From assembly GCA_019247305.1 (NCBI GenBank), contig JAFAPC010000125.1:168199-232198 (forward strand): a DNA stretch of 64,000 nucleotides, written 5' to 3'. Within the stretch, counting starts at the first letter, position 1, and each line of letters begins with the position of its first letter. Source of the DNA: Pseudonocardiales bacterium (GTDB lineage Bacteria > Actinomycetota > Actinomycetes > Mycobacteriales > Pseudonocardiaceae). The position numbers were made by a program, and so were the translations under genes. This document shows, in pieces, positions 8,230 to 18,144 of this stretch. Below the pieces are notes generated by a model. The model was not told the DNA's origin and searched no databases. It saw only the letters and a program-made list of their open reading frames with translations.

Positions 8230-9350
8230 CGGACTGGCAGCCGCTCGCCACCGCGATGACCGAGACACTCGCCGCCACCGGAGAGCTGACCGACCCGGCG
8301 TGGCATCGAGCGTTTCTCGACACTCCGCGACACGTCTTCGTTCCCGAGCACAGCCTGGCCGACGCGTACTCCCAGGACGCGCTCGTCACCCAACGGCGCG
8401 CCGCCGACGAGCTGGGCAACCAGCGTCCCACCTCCTCAGCAAGCGCGCCGAACGCCGTCGCCATCATGCTGGAGCGGCTCGCCGTGCAGGATCACCACCA
8501 GGTCTTGGAAATCGGCACCGGAACCGGCTACAACGCAGCGCTGCTGTGTCACCGGCTCGGCGCGGCGAACGTCTACTCCATTGATCTCGATCCCGTACTT
8601 GTCGAGGCGGCCCGGCTTGTGCTCACCAACCTCGGCTACCAGCCCACACTGGTCGCCGCCGATGGCTATACCGGTCTGCCCGAGAGGGCACCTTACGATC
8701 GCATCCTGGCCACCTGCGCGATTACCCACATTCCGCCCGAATGGATACGACAACTCGCCGAGGGCGGCCGTATCGTCGCCCCCATCGCCGGCAACTCACG
8801 CAAACCCCTTCTTGTTCTCGACAAAACAGCGCCAGATGAGGTGACCGGACACTTCGACAACAGCCACAATATGGGCTTCATGCCGCTACGCCACGACCTG
8901 CGCAGTCCCTGTGGCCCCGGTGAGACAGCCGGCTGCACCGCGTCTGGAATGGCTCACTACGGCACCACCACCACCACAGATCCCCGTCGCCTACACGAAG
9001 CCAGCCCTGAGCTGGTCCTGTTCTGCCAACTCCATGTGCCCGGCCTCCAGCTGAGTTACGACACGGACTCCCCGCACTCCACCGACCGCACCCGCGCGAG
9101 GAGGATCATCGCCTATACCGCCGATGCCCTCGCCACCGTCTCCTTCCGCCCCGAGAACGGGAGGTGGCCGGTCATCCAACGGGGTCCCTACCGAATCTGG
9201 GACACCATCGAGACAGCCATGGCCTTGTGGGATCACCTGCGCCAGCCCGACGTCTCCCGGCTCGGCGTCTCCGCGCTCGATGACATCACCCGACAATACG
9301 TGTGGCTCGATAACCCCAACGGGCTTTACTGCTGGTCCATGCCGCTGTGA
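8226..9350 (+). CDS. tgmC: PCMT-like methyltransferase of ATP-grasp peptide maturase systems
   Basis: 374 aa. The GTG start at 8226 is preceded by GGAG at 8215-8218, and a longer upstream frame is not needed. It is related to protein L-isoaspartate O-methyltransferase: the AdoMet motif VLEIGTGTGYNAALL lies near residue 98, with YDRILATCAITHIP downstream. The extra C-terminal half (HYGTTTT, DITRQYVWLDNP) fits the methyltransferase that accompanies graspetide ATP-grasp enzymes and can methylate Asp to form aspartimide. Its partner ligase is now only the 3' fragment upstream. It appears intact but orphaned, unless it acts on a peptide made elsewhere in the genome. Confidence 0.8.
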   Translation: MTDWQPLATAMTETLAATGELTDPAWHRAFLDTPRHVFVPEHSLADAYSQDALVTQRRAADELGNQRPTSSASAPNAVAIMLERLAVQDHHQVLEIGTGTGYNAALLCHRLGAANVYSIDLDPVLVEAARLVLTNLGYQPTLVAADGYTGLPERAPYDRILATCAITHIPPEWIRQLAEGGRIVAPIAGNSRKPLLVLDKTAPDEVTGHFDNSHNMGFMPLRHDLRSPCGPGETAGCTASGMAHYGTTTTTDPRRLHEASPELVLFCQLHVPGLQLSYDTDSPHSTDRTRARRIIAYTADALATVSFRPENGRWPVIQRGPYRIWDTIETAMALWDHLRQPDVSRLGVSALDDITRQYVWLDNPNGLYCWSMPL

Positions 9351-9387
9351 CGACTTAAAACCGTGAGGCCACAGTGTCGACCAAAGG

Positions 9388-10590
9388 CTACCGAGCGCCG
9401 GTGAAGCGCAGTGGCAGGGTGACGGGGCCGGTGATGCCGACGTGCGGCCGTGCGGGTACGGGTCCGGCCAGCGCGATGTCGCCGAGCCGAGACGCCAGGA
9501 TCGGCAGCGCCTCGCGCATCTCGGTGCGGGCCAGCGATACGCCCAGACAGTAGTGAATGCCGCCGCCGAAGGTGAGTTGCGCAGGGCGCGCAGCGGTGAT
9601 GTCGAATGGTGCGTCACCGAAGGTGCCCGGTTCGGTGTTGGCCGTCGCCACGAACAGCGCGATGTGGGTGCCGGCTGGGATGTCCACGTCCCGGAAGGTG
9701 AAGTCCTCACGTGCCACCCGGCCGATGATGGGGACGGTGGGGTTGACCCGCATCAGCTCCTCGACGGCGGTGCTGGCCAGCTCGGGTCGCTGGGCGAGCA
9801 GCCGCCACTGCTCGGGGTGCTCGGCGAAAGTGATCATCGCCAGGCCAAGCTGGTTGCGCGTGGTGTCCTGGCCGGCGAAGACCAGTGTGCTGACCAGGAT
9901 GCGCAGCTCCTCGGCGCTCAGGCGTTCGCCGTCAGCCTCCGCCGCGATGAGGGCGGAGATCAGGTCCGCGCCGGGGTGCTCGCGGCGCCGCGCGGCTAGT
10001 TCGTCGCAGCAAGAGTAGAGCCCAGCCACCGCAGCGTCGATGCGATCCTGTTCCGCCGCGATCGCGGGGCCGAACCCGAGTCCTATGTCGGTGGCCCAAC
10101 CGAGAAACGCCTCGAAGCGCTCGGCGGGGATGCCGAGCAGTTCGGCGATCACCCAGGCCGGGTACGGGTCGGCGAAGGCCGCCATGAACTCACAGCCGCG
10201 CTCGGCGGCGAAGCGCTCGATCAGCTCGTGCGCCTTCGCCCGCATGAACGGGCGTAGCACATCGACACTGCGTTGGGTGAACGCCGTGCTCACCAGCCGG
10301 CGTTGGCGCTGGTGCGGATGACCTTCAAGGTTGAGCAGCATCATGCGCAACCAGTCGGCGAACCCTCCGGTGGTGACGCCGTAGGCGGCCACCAACTCCG
10401 CGCTGCCGTGGCGCAGCCGACGGTCCCGCAGCAGCGCGAGGCACTCCTGGTAGCCCAGCACCGCCAGACCGACCGGGGTGCGCGCCCACCAGCCGGCCTC
10501 GGCGGCGGCGCGGACCTCGGGGGAGTCGGCCCGAAACGCCGGGTCGAGAATGTCGAGCACGGCGATGTCGTCGTCCTGGGGTGTGATCAT
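9388..10590 (-). CDS. Cytochrome P450
   Basis: Heme monooxygenase, 400 aa, start chosen at MITPQDDD. The I-helix motif is AGQDTT, followed by EELMRV (ExxR-like region), and the heme-binding loop FGGGIHYCLGVSLAR has its ligand at Cys348. It is translated after the FAD oxidoreductase, whose TGA overlaps this ATG, so the two are coupled and probably act on one substrate. The substrate is not predictable. The adjacent convergent gene is the TgmC methyltransferase, with only 37 nt between stops. Confidence 0.92.
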   Translation of the reverse strand: MITPQDDDIAVLDILDPAFRADSPEVRAAAEAGWWARTPVGLAVLGYQECLALLRDRRLRHGSAELVAAYGVTTGGFADWLRMMLLNLEGHPHQRQRRLVSTAFTQRSVDVLRPFMRAKAHELIERFAAERGCEFMAAFADPYPAWVIAELLGIPAERFEAFLGWATDIGLGFGPAIAAEQDRIDAAVAGLYSCCDELAARRREHPGADLISALIAAEADGERLSAEELRILVSTLVFAGQDTTRNQLGLAMITFAEHPEQWRLLAQRPELASTAVEELMRVNPTVPIIGRVAREDFTFRDVDIPAGTHIALFVATANTEPGTFGDAPFDITAARPAQLTFGGGIHYCLGVSLARTEMREALPILASRLGDIALAGPVPARPHVGITGPVTLPLRFTGAR

Positions 10591-12041
10591 CGTGGCCTCG
10601 CGTGCGCGGTCGGTGTGGCGGTGACCGCGCGCCCGGCTGGGTGGCGCCGGTTGGTCCACCACACCCGCAGCAGGCGGTCCGGCCGCAGCAACGTCTCAGG
10701 CGCCTCGAGCAGCCCGACCACCCGGGCGAACGCCGCGCTCAGGGTCACGTCGTAGACGGCTGCCGCATGCAGCCGGGAGAGGTAGGCGTTGACCAGCCGG
10801 ATCTTGAGGGTGCGGGTGCCCGGCACCTCGGGGAAGCCCAGGTCCGCACCCACCGCGATGTCCCACGGCGGGTCGATTGTCTTGGCGATGGCCCGGAAGT
10901 ATGCGCTCGGTGCCGGGTTCGGACTCCGGGCGAGCATCCGGCGCAGCGCCACTGCCTGATTGGCCGCCACCGTCATACCTTGACCGTAAATGGGATTAAA
11001 CGAACAGACCGCGTCACCGAGGACCAGCAGGCCTTCCGGAAAGTGGCGCAGCCGTTCATAGCGATGCCGCACACTGGCCGGGAAGCGGAACGCGACCGGA
11101 TCATCCAACGGCTGTGCCCCGGTGATCGCGTCTACGACATCGGGGAAAGCCAAGCTGGCGGCGAAGGCGTCGAAGCCAGCCGGGTCGGTGGGCGGGTAGT
11201 CACCGAGGATGCCGCCCAGGGTGAGGGCGTGCCGGCCACCTTCGAGTGTGCTCACCGCGCCCGTCCGCGGGTTATCCGGCGTAGCGGCGATGATCATCGC
11301 CTTGTCCGACCCGAGGGCGCCGGGACGCAACCGGTAGGTCCTCGTGGCGTAGCCCAGCCCGATGTCGACCCGGTCTTGCGCTGGACGCTCATAGCCCCAT
11401 TCCGGCAGCCAGACTGGGGTCCGGGAACCACGGCCGGTGGCGTCCACCACCAGGTCAGCCGCGATCGTCTGAGGTGGGATTGTCGGCTCCGCCGATGGAT
11501 GTTGGATTGTCGGCTCCGCCGAGAGAGGTTCCCTGGTGACCCCCTGGCCGGTGCCGCAGCACCGCACCCCGGTGACCCGGCGCCGGTCGGCCGTGGTCGT
11601 CAGACCAACGATGTCGGTGCGTTGCCGGAAGGTCACGCCGGGCAGCGCCTGTACCCGGGCGCGGACCTGGCCCTCCAGGAACGGCCGGCTGGCGAACAGC
11701 GTGGACCGGCCGATGTCGGCTCGCCGCAGCCGATGCCCGGACAACACGCCGCGAATGCTGCCGAGGGCGTCTGCGAGCTCGGCCCCGGCGTGGACGACGT
11801 CGGTCGTGAACCCGGGAAACAGCTCGTCGAGCACCTCGCGGCCGCGTGGGTGCAGGATATGAATGTGACGTCCTTGGGGCACGCCGCGGCGCGGGGCCCC
11901 GATCTCGGGCAGGACGTCCCGATCGATCACCGTGACCGTGCGGTACACGTCGGCAAGGACCCGGGCCGCCAGTAACCCGGCCATGCTCGCCCCGAGAACT
12001 ACCGCGTGCTCACTGGTCTGCTGGCGCGCCACCGCTAACAT
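10587..12041 (-). CDS. FAD-dependent oxidoreductase with inserted repeat pair
   Basis: Flavin monooxygenase or dehydrogenase of the GGR/squalene-epoxidase-like fold. The ATG at 12041 was chosen because residues read from further upstream are only translated repeat. The dinucleotide motif VVLGASMAGLLAARVLAD lies at residues about 11-28, then GVPQGRHIHILHPRGREVL, DLVVDATGRGS and GDAVCSFNPIYGQGM. Just before DLVVDATG, two antisense units of the 27-nt element encode SAEPTIQHP and SAEPTIPP, lengthening a surface region without breaking the frame. It is coupled to the P450. A third unit lies immediately upstream of its start codon. Confidence 0.88.
   Translation of the reverse strand: MLAVARQQTSEHAVVLGASMAGLLAARVLADVYRTVTVIDRDVLPEIGAPRRGVPQGRHIHILHPRGREVLDELFPGFTTDVVHAGAELADALGSIRGVLSGHRLRRADIGRSTLFASRPFLEGQVRARVQALPGVTFRQRTDIVGLTTTADRRRVTGVRCCGTGQGVTREPLSAEPTIQHPSAEPTIPPQTIAADLVVDATGRGSRTPVWLPEWGYERPAQDRVDIGLGYATRTYRLRPGALGSDKAMIIAATPDNPRTGAVSTLEGGRHALTLGGILGDYPPTDPAGFDAFAASLAFPDVVDAITGAQPLDDPVAFRFPASVRHRYERLRHFPEGLLVLGDAVCSFNPIYGQGMTVAANQAVALRRMLARSPNPAPSAYFRAIAKTIDPPWDIAVGADLGFPEVPGTRTLKIRLVNAYLSRLHAAAVYDVTLSAAFARVVGLLEAPETLLRPDRLLRVWWTNRRHPAGRAVTATPTAHARPR
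11473..11526 (+). repeat. 27-nt palindromic element, tandem pair (locus B)
   Basis: Units 11473-11499 and 11500-11526, in + orientation inside a gene on the minus strand. The gene therefore reads the element antisense (PSAEPTI frame). The second unit's right arm is GCCGAG instead of GCCGAC. Confidence 0.9.
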
Positions 12042-12042
12042 C

Positions 12043-12069
12043 TCCGTCGGTGGAGCCGACAATCCCACC
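12043..12069 (-). repeat. 27-nt palindromic element, single unit (locus C)
   Basis: Single unit with arm GTCGGC, loop TCC, arm ACCGAC. It ends one base upstream of the FAD-oxidoreductase ATG (12041), on the same strand, so it lies in the leader where a hairpin could affect translation. Confidence 0.85.
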
Positions 12070-12376
12070 ATGGGACCTCTCTCCCGTTAGTCGCTTCGCC
12101 CAGCTCCCAGCCGCGGGTGCAGAACGAGATGGCCAGCTCAGCCGGCCGCCGTCTACCGTCAGATACCACAGTTGGTGTCTGCTTGGGAGCTATTTAGGGG
12201 GCGCTCTCGGCAGCGGGCTGGCATCGCCGCTGAGCGGAAGCCGCGGACACACCAGGCACGAGCGCGCGACACACCGATGTTGTGGAGGCTCCGCGGCGGT
12301 GCGGGCCGTGTTAGGCGGAACTGTCGGGGTAGCGCGCCATACTGCTCGCCGACCGGTTGGACCTGGAGGCGGGAGG
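12070..12376. other. Divergent intergenic region
   Basis: Lies between the FAD oxidoreductase (minus) and the DUF2786 gene (plus). Apart from the repeat unit at its left edge and GGAGG at 12365-12369, no promoter consensus, operator or RNA gene is evident. Confidence 0.5.
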
Positions 12377-13801
12377 ATGCGGGTGGCACAGCGGAATCGG
12401 GAGCGACGGGCTGCTGCGGCGGCGCTGCGCCGGGCGCGCCGCCGCGCCCACGCGGGATCCGGCAGCGGCGGATCCGGCAGCGCGGGATTCAATGGCGCGG
12501 GATTCAATGGCGGCGGGCCGGGGACCGTGGGCCCGGACAGTCCCCACGCGGGCACAGCACGGGCGAGGCCGTCCGCGGAGACGATCTCGACCGTGTTGCT
12601 CAGCGCTGCACGCGAGCACTGTGCGGGCGATCCCCAGGCCGGGGCGCGCATTAGCACCATGGTGGCCGGTCGGTGCGCCGAGGAGCCCAACCTCCTCGCA
12701 GCGGCCCTCCGGTGCGCAGTGCCTCCGCTGATCACAGCGACCTGGGGACGCGGCTGGTCACCGGAGGACCTCCACCAGATAGCCCGACGGCGGCTGAATG
12801 CGGCGGGTGTCAGCTATCTTGTCGATGCGATCGCTGAGGAGTCGCAGCGCTACGCCAAAGCCACGGTCCCGCAGCGCTGGAGCGAAGATCTCCGGCAGAT
12901 CGGGGCGGTGCTGTGGTGGGAGCCCACCCGAACCGGGGGGCATCTGCCGCAGTGGGCTGCGCGGCACGGCCGAAGCCTGGCGGACGCGCTCGTCACGGTG
13001 ATCGAGGTGCTGGCGATGCTGCTGGCGTTGCCGGTGCTGCCGAGGATCGTGCCGCCGCCGGGATCTGCCGATGCCAGCCCAACCCCGCGCTGCGGCGTCG
13101 ACCAGAAGATCCTGGCCCGGGTTCGAGCGCTGCTGGCCAAGGCGGAGTCGACCACCTTCCCCGAGGAGGCCGAGGCACTGTCGGCCAAGGCGCAGGAACT
13201 GATGACCCGGTACTCCCTGGAACGGATCGTGGCGCAGAGCGCTGAGGGCGCGGGGTCGGATCCGCGTCCCGCCGCCGCCCGCAGGATGTGGCTGGACAGT
13301 CCCTACGTGGCAGCCAAAGCGCTGCTGGTGGGTGCGGTGGCCAAGGCAAACCGGTGCCGGAGCGTGCTGTCGGAAAAGCTGGGCTTCACCACCGTGCTCG
13401 GCGACGAGGTCGACTTGGAGATCGTTGAGTTGCTCAGCACCTCACTGCTGGTCCAGGCGACCAGAGCGATGGTGTCGGCAGGTAGTCAGACCACGCGCAC
13501 CGGGCAGTCTCGGACCCGGTCGTACCGCCAGTCGTTCCTGATCGCCTACGCAACCCGCATCGGTGAACGGCTGAGCACCGCGCACACCGTGGGCGCCGCC
13601 GCGGTGGCCGATGCAGCTCGGCTCCTGCCGGTGCTGGCCGCTCGGGAGCGGGTCGTGGACGAACTGCTCGAGTCCATGTTCCCCCAGTCAGTGTCCCGCT
13701 CCTACAGCGTCGGCAATGCCGCCGGGTGGCACGCTGGCCGCGCGGCCGCGGACCTCGCCACCCTCGATGCCCGACGTGCCGTGGCGGCAGGAGAGGGCTG
13801 A
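12377..13801 (+). CDS. DUF2786 domain protein
   Basis: 474 aa. The ATG at 12377 has GGAGG seven bases upstream; a GTG two codons later is an alternative. The N-terminus is Arg/Ala-rich (NRERRAAAAALRRARRR), then comes a Gly/Ser-rich linker built from four 15-nt units (GSGSG, GSGSA, GFNGA, GFNGG). A helical middle follows, and the DUF2786 motif KILARVRALLAKAESTTFPE with EEAEALSAKAQELMTRYSLE lies near residues 240-280. A conserved C-terminal region ends SYSVGNAAGWHAGRAAADLA. DUF2786 proteins have no established activity. It converges on the encapsulin gene. Confidence 0.85.
   Translation: MRVAQRNRERRAAAAALRRARRRAHAGSGSGGSGSAGFNGAGFNGGGPGTVGPDSPHAGTARARPSAETISTVLLSAAREHCAGDPQAGARISTMVAGRCAEEPNLLAAALRCAVPPLITATWGRGWSPEDLHQIARRRLNAAGVSYLVDAIAEESQRYAKATVPQRWSEDLRQIGAVLWWEPTRTGGHLPQWAARHGRSLADALVTVIEVLAMLLALPVLPRIVPPPGSADASPTPRCGVDQKILARVRALLAKAESTTFPEEAEALSAKAQELMTRYSLERIVAQSAEGAGSDPRPAAARRMWLDSPYVAAKALLVGAVAKANRCRSVLSEKLGFTTVLGDEVDLEIVELLSTSLLVQATRAMVSAGSQTTRTGQSRTRSYRQSFLIAYATRIGERLSTAHTVGAAAVADAARLLPVLAARERVVDELLESMFPQSVSRSYSVGNAAGWHAGRAAADLATLDARRAVAAGEG
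12455..12514 (+). repeat. Four tandem 15-nt units in the DUF2786 gene
   Basis: Units start at 12455, 12470, 12485 and 12500, all beginning GGAT. The first two are near-identical (GGATCCGGCAGCG) and the last two are near-identical (GGATTCAATGGCG). Each encodes five residues. Confidence 0.85.
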
Positions 13802-13842
13802 CCAGGACGCACCCCGGGTCCCGGTCCTCACTTCACGGGTGG

Positions 13843-15284
<1,442 letters not shown>

Positions 15285-15288
<4 letters not shown>

Positions 15289-16277
15289 CGCACACCACCC
15301 ATCGCTTTCATGAGCGCGGCGGAGGTGCCCAGCCCGGCGGGGCCGCCTAACCGCTGCGCCGGTCTCCGGTAGCGTCGCCGCAACGCTGACTCGTCATACC
15401 GGCCGCACAATATATGCCAGTCGAGAATACCGGCCATCCAGTCCTGCATGCCCACGACGTAGCCGTCCAGTGCGTCCCGGGCATCGGCATCTAAGGCGAA
15501 ATCCTCGGCGAGGACGGGCAGCTCGGTGGCGATGATGTGCTGGAACTGCAACATCCGCGAGGTCATCAGGTCGTTGACGACCGAGACCGCCTGTCGGCGA
15601 TCGATGTCGAGGAACTTCTGCACCACCAGGACACAGTTGTGCACCTCGCCTTCGAACTCGATTTCTTTTTGGTAGGAGAAAATGTCGTTCGTGAAACAGG
15701 CGTAGTCTTGGGCTGAGTTTTTCAGGTCGCGCATCGCTCGGGTGCCCAGCAGCTCGGGTGGGATGTTCCCAGCCTTCGTGATGCGGGCCAGGCTCATCGT
15801 CAGATCTGAGCCGAACGTCTTGCGGCGCATCTCAATATAGTCGACTGGGTCGGGGATCCGGTGCTGGATGTGGTTCGCCAGCTCCCACAACCAGCTCGCC
15901 GTCATGTCCTCGACGCCTTGCCGGACCTGACGCCGCTGCTCGAGCGTCATGGGGGACGCGGTACGGATCCACAGGTCGGCCAGGCCCGTTTCCACCGGGT
16001 TGACCGGCGGGGGTGTGGCGCCGCAGTCCAGCGGCATGAACGCCGACAGCCTGGCGGTGAACACCTTCGCGCCCGCCATGTCCCGGGTCCTCCCGAAGAC
16101 CGCCAGGAAGTAGTCGTCGCCGTAGGTTCCCCAGGTCAGCCAGACTGAGGACAGATCGAGCTCAGGGCCGGATGCATCCGGGTGAATCCGCGCCGCACAG
16201 ACGGCGAAGTCGAACAACCGGAGGTTCTCCTCATCCCAGATCCCGATACCGCCGGGGGGTGACTCCAGCAACCCCAT
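15285..16277 (-). CDS. Terpene cyclase (2-methylisoborneol-synthase-like), likely encapsulin cargo
   Basis: Class I terpene cyclase core, 330 aa from the ATG at 16277. Metal motifs are GDDYFLAVF near residue 53 and NDIFSYQKE (NSE type) near residue 199, and [15 protein letters not shown] is typical of bacterial 2-MIB/geosmin-type enzymes. The C-terminus carries [16 protein letters not shown], like the motif found upstream of the core. The frame continues upstream for about 90 codons with convincing cyclase sequence, but a TAG sits directly before this ATG and the original start is lost. It may be expressed by reinitiation as a core enzyme or be inactive. It is coupled to the shell gene. Confidence 0.8.
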
Positions 16278-16527
16278 CTAACGCGACCAGTCGACAATAT
16301 GCTGGCGTGACCGTTCCAGGTTGACATTGACCCGCGCGGAGTACGGCATATAGAACTCGGGCAGGGTCGTCGGCCCCACTGTTTCGTACGGCACATGAGT
16401 GTAGCTTTTAAACCGTTGTAGACCAAGGGCACCGGGTGACAGCGTAATCCGCGCTGCCGACGTGCCTAATCCGGTGGGCCCGCCGAGCAGTCGCTGCGCT
16501 ACCGACGGTTCGCGATTCGCCGCGTCC
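16278..16527 (-). pseudogene. Detached N-terminal region of the terpene cyclase
   Basis: In frame with the cyclase core but cut off by TAG at 16278-16280. It reads [17 protein letters not shown], then [20 protein letters not shown], then PEFYMPYSARVNVNLERSRQ and HIVDWSR before the stop. Family members continue from this segment directly into MGLLD. No start codon remains at its 5' end, where it abuts a truncated encapsulin gene in another frame. Confidence 0.78.
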
Positions 16528-16797
16528 CCGCACTTCCGCGCCGACGGTGGTGAACTTCACCCGACCGTTCCCCACCGCGTAACTGAGCCGACGGTTCACC
16601 CGAAACGTCCCGCCCGAGGCCTCCACCCACGGCAACACCCGCAACAGCCACCGCGACGTGATCCCCTGCATCTGCGGCACAGACTTGGTTGTCGTCGCCA
16701 AATTACGGGCCGCCGCCGTACTCAAACTCAACTGCGGCACCTGACCATTCGTACTCGGCTCCGCGGCCACCGGCTCGGTCTGTAACGATTCTGTCAC
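16528..16797 (-). pseudogene. Truncated second Family 2B encapsulin shell gene
   Basis: The first about 90 residues match the intact shell protein: [20 protein letters not shown], then [20 protein letters not shown], then [20 protein letters not shown] and AEVR. After that the intact shell continues [14 protein letters not shown], but this copy jumps into cyclase sequence in a different frame. The likely start is a GTG at 16797 (VTESLQTEP, matching VTESVQ of the intact gene); an ATG at 16812 is also possible. Two-shell Family 2B loci exist, so this is probably a lost partner shell. Confidence 0.8.
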
Positions 16798-16863
16798 GAC
16801 ACGCACCACCAATCGAATCGCTGTCCCTACGATAGAGAAAAGAAAAAATGGGTGAGGTCATAA

Positions 16864-16885
16864 CGTGGCAAGAATCTTGCCCACG
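16864..16885. promoter_or_regulatory. Palindrome upstream of the encapsulin/cyclase locus
   Basis: GGCAAGA-A-TCTTGCC at 16867-16881, with flanking CGT and ACG extending the symmetry. It lies about 70-90 nt upstream of the minus-strand shell fragment, so it could be an operator for this locus. Confidence 0.4.
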
Positions 16886-17232
16886 CTTAACGAGGGACAC
16901 CCCGCATGGTGATCAGCGAAAATGGCACAACTGAACCACTGCACGGAAGCGCTGGGAATCTCATAACCCCGGAACGCCGTTGACTCAGTGCGCTGGACGG
17001 TTCATTCGGTGATGTTATGAAGGTACCGCGTGGTTGATGTGGGGACAAGAGGGTTCCCTCCAATGCTCTATGCCCCGTTCACGCTCCGTGGATGCGCTAG
17101 CGTGGCGGCATACGTCAGGCAGGTGGTAAACCGCCTCGCCGGTCACCAGCTCATCGGTAGTGACTTTGCGGGTCGTTCACGTGGTGCCGCCAGCGATCAC
17201 TGGCGATGCGGGTCCCGGTGAGTGCCCCCCGC
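16886..17232. other. Intergenic region without a supported gene
   Basis: A 63-codon open frame at 17030-17221 lacks recognisable motifs and a clear ribosome-binding site. No RNA gene is evident. Confidence 0.5.
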
Positions 17233-18072
17233 TTACCGGAGGGCCTCGTGGCGGTCCCGACGGTGATCCGGTCGTGCCTGCGCTCCTCGGGACAGGATCT
17301 GAGGTGTCGCCGTCAGGATGGCGCGCAGCCGGTTCAGTGCTCGGTGCTGCGCCACCCGGACCGCGCCCGGAGTCGAGCCGATGGCCTGGGCGATCTCCTC
17401 CGTCGACAGCCCCACGACGATCCGTAGGCGGAGAATCTCTCGCTGCTTGACCGGTAGGATATTCAGCAGCGTGGCCATCCGCCGGGCCATCTCGACCTGA
17501 AGCGCTTGCGCCTCCGGTCCATCGGCCAGGTCCTGGCTATCGGGGAGCTCCGGGACCGGCTCGGCGCGATTGCGCGCCGCCGACCGGTGGGCGTCAGCGA
17601 CCTTGTGCACCGCGATGCCGTAGACGAAGGCGAGAAACGGCCGGCCTTGATCGCGGTACCGGGGCAGGGCGGTGAGCACCGCGAGACACACCTCCTGGGC
17701 GACGTCATCCGCTGAGATGAGCGTCTTGTCCTGGCCACCGAGGTGGGCACGGCAGTACCGCACCACGAGCGGACGGATCCAGCGGAGCACACCCTCAATA
17801 GCGGCTCGGTCGCCGTTGACGGCCGCCCCGATGAGAACGTCGCAGTCGTCACCGATTGTTTTCTCGAATGTTGTGCTCTCGGGCGCGCTCGTACCCGGAA
17901 GAAATGTGAAAATGTTAGTGTCGACAAGCGTGGCGAGAGGTTGATGCGGTGTTGTGATGTCGGCCTCATCTGTCGCGGCGAGGGTGGGCTCGTGGTCCTG
18001 TACTACCTCGGTCCGATCGCCGGCTCGGCCGGCGATGAGCGGCGCACAATTACCCACGGTTTTGCTCACCAT
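17233..18072 (-). CDS. RNA polymerase sigma-70 family sigma factor, ShbA-like
   Basis: Region 2 reads GDRAAIEGVLRWIRPLVVRY, then DDVAQEVCLAVLTALPRYRD and FLAFVYGIAVHKVADAHR. Region 4 reads LNILPVKQREILRLRIVVGL, then STEEIAQAIGSTPGAVRVAQ and HRALNRL. The block LPRYRDQGRPFLAFVYGIAxHKVADAHR is characteristic of ShbA/SigD-type group IV sigma factors, which in Streptomyces direct hrdB. The N-terminus is poorly conserved. The ATG at 18072 is used, but a start nearer the conserved core is possible. No anti-sigma gene is adjacent. Confidence 0.82.
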   Translation of the reverse strand: MVSKTVGNCAPLIAGRAGDRTEVVQDHEPTLAATDEADITTPHQPLATLVDTNIFTFLPGTSAPESTTFEKTIGDDCDVLIGAAVNGDRAAIEGVLRWIRPLVVRYCRAHLGGQDKTLISADDVAQEVCLAVLTALPRYRDQGRPFLAFVYGIAVHKVADAHRSAARNRAEPVPELPDSQDLADGPEAQALQVEMARRMATLLNILPVKQREILRLRIVVGLSTEEIAQAIGSTPGAVRVAQHRALNRLRAILTATPQILSRGAQARPDHRRDRHEALR

Positions 18073-18144
18073 CCCTTGCGTCGCTGATTGACCCGCCGCT
18101 CCACCAACGGCGCCTCGGTGTGGCCGCGTAGGACCACGCGACAA

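Noticed and set aside
17030..17221. 63-codon ORF upstream of the sigma-factor end
   Set aside because: No ribosome-binding site, no motif, and it overlaps a region with regulatory-looking palindromes.
18019..18033. GCCGGC-TCG-GCCGGC in the sigma-factor coding region as another element copy
   Set aside because: The GGATT lead is missing and a 15-nt GC palindrome can arise by chance here.
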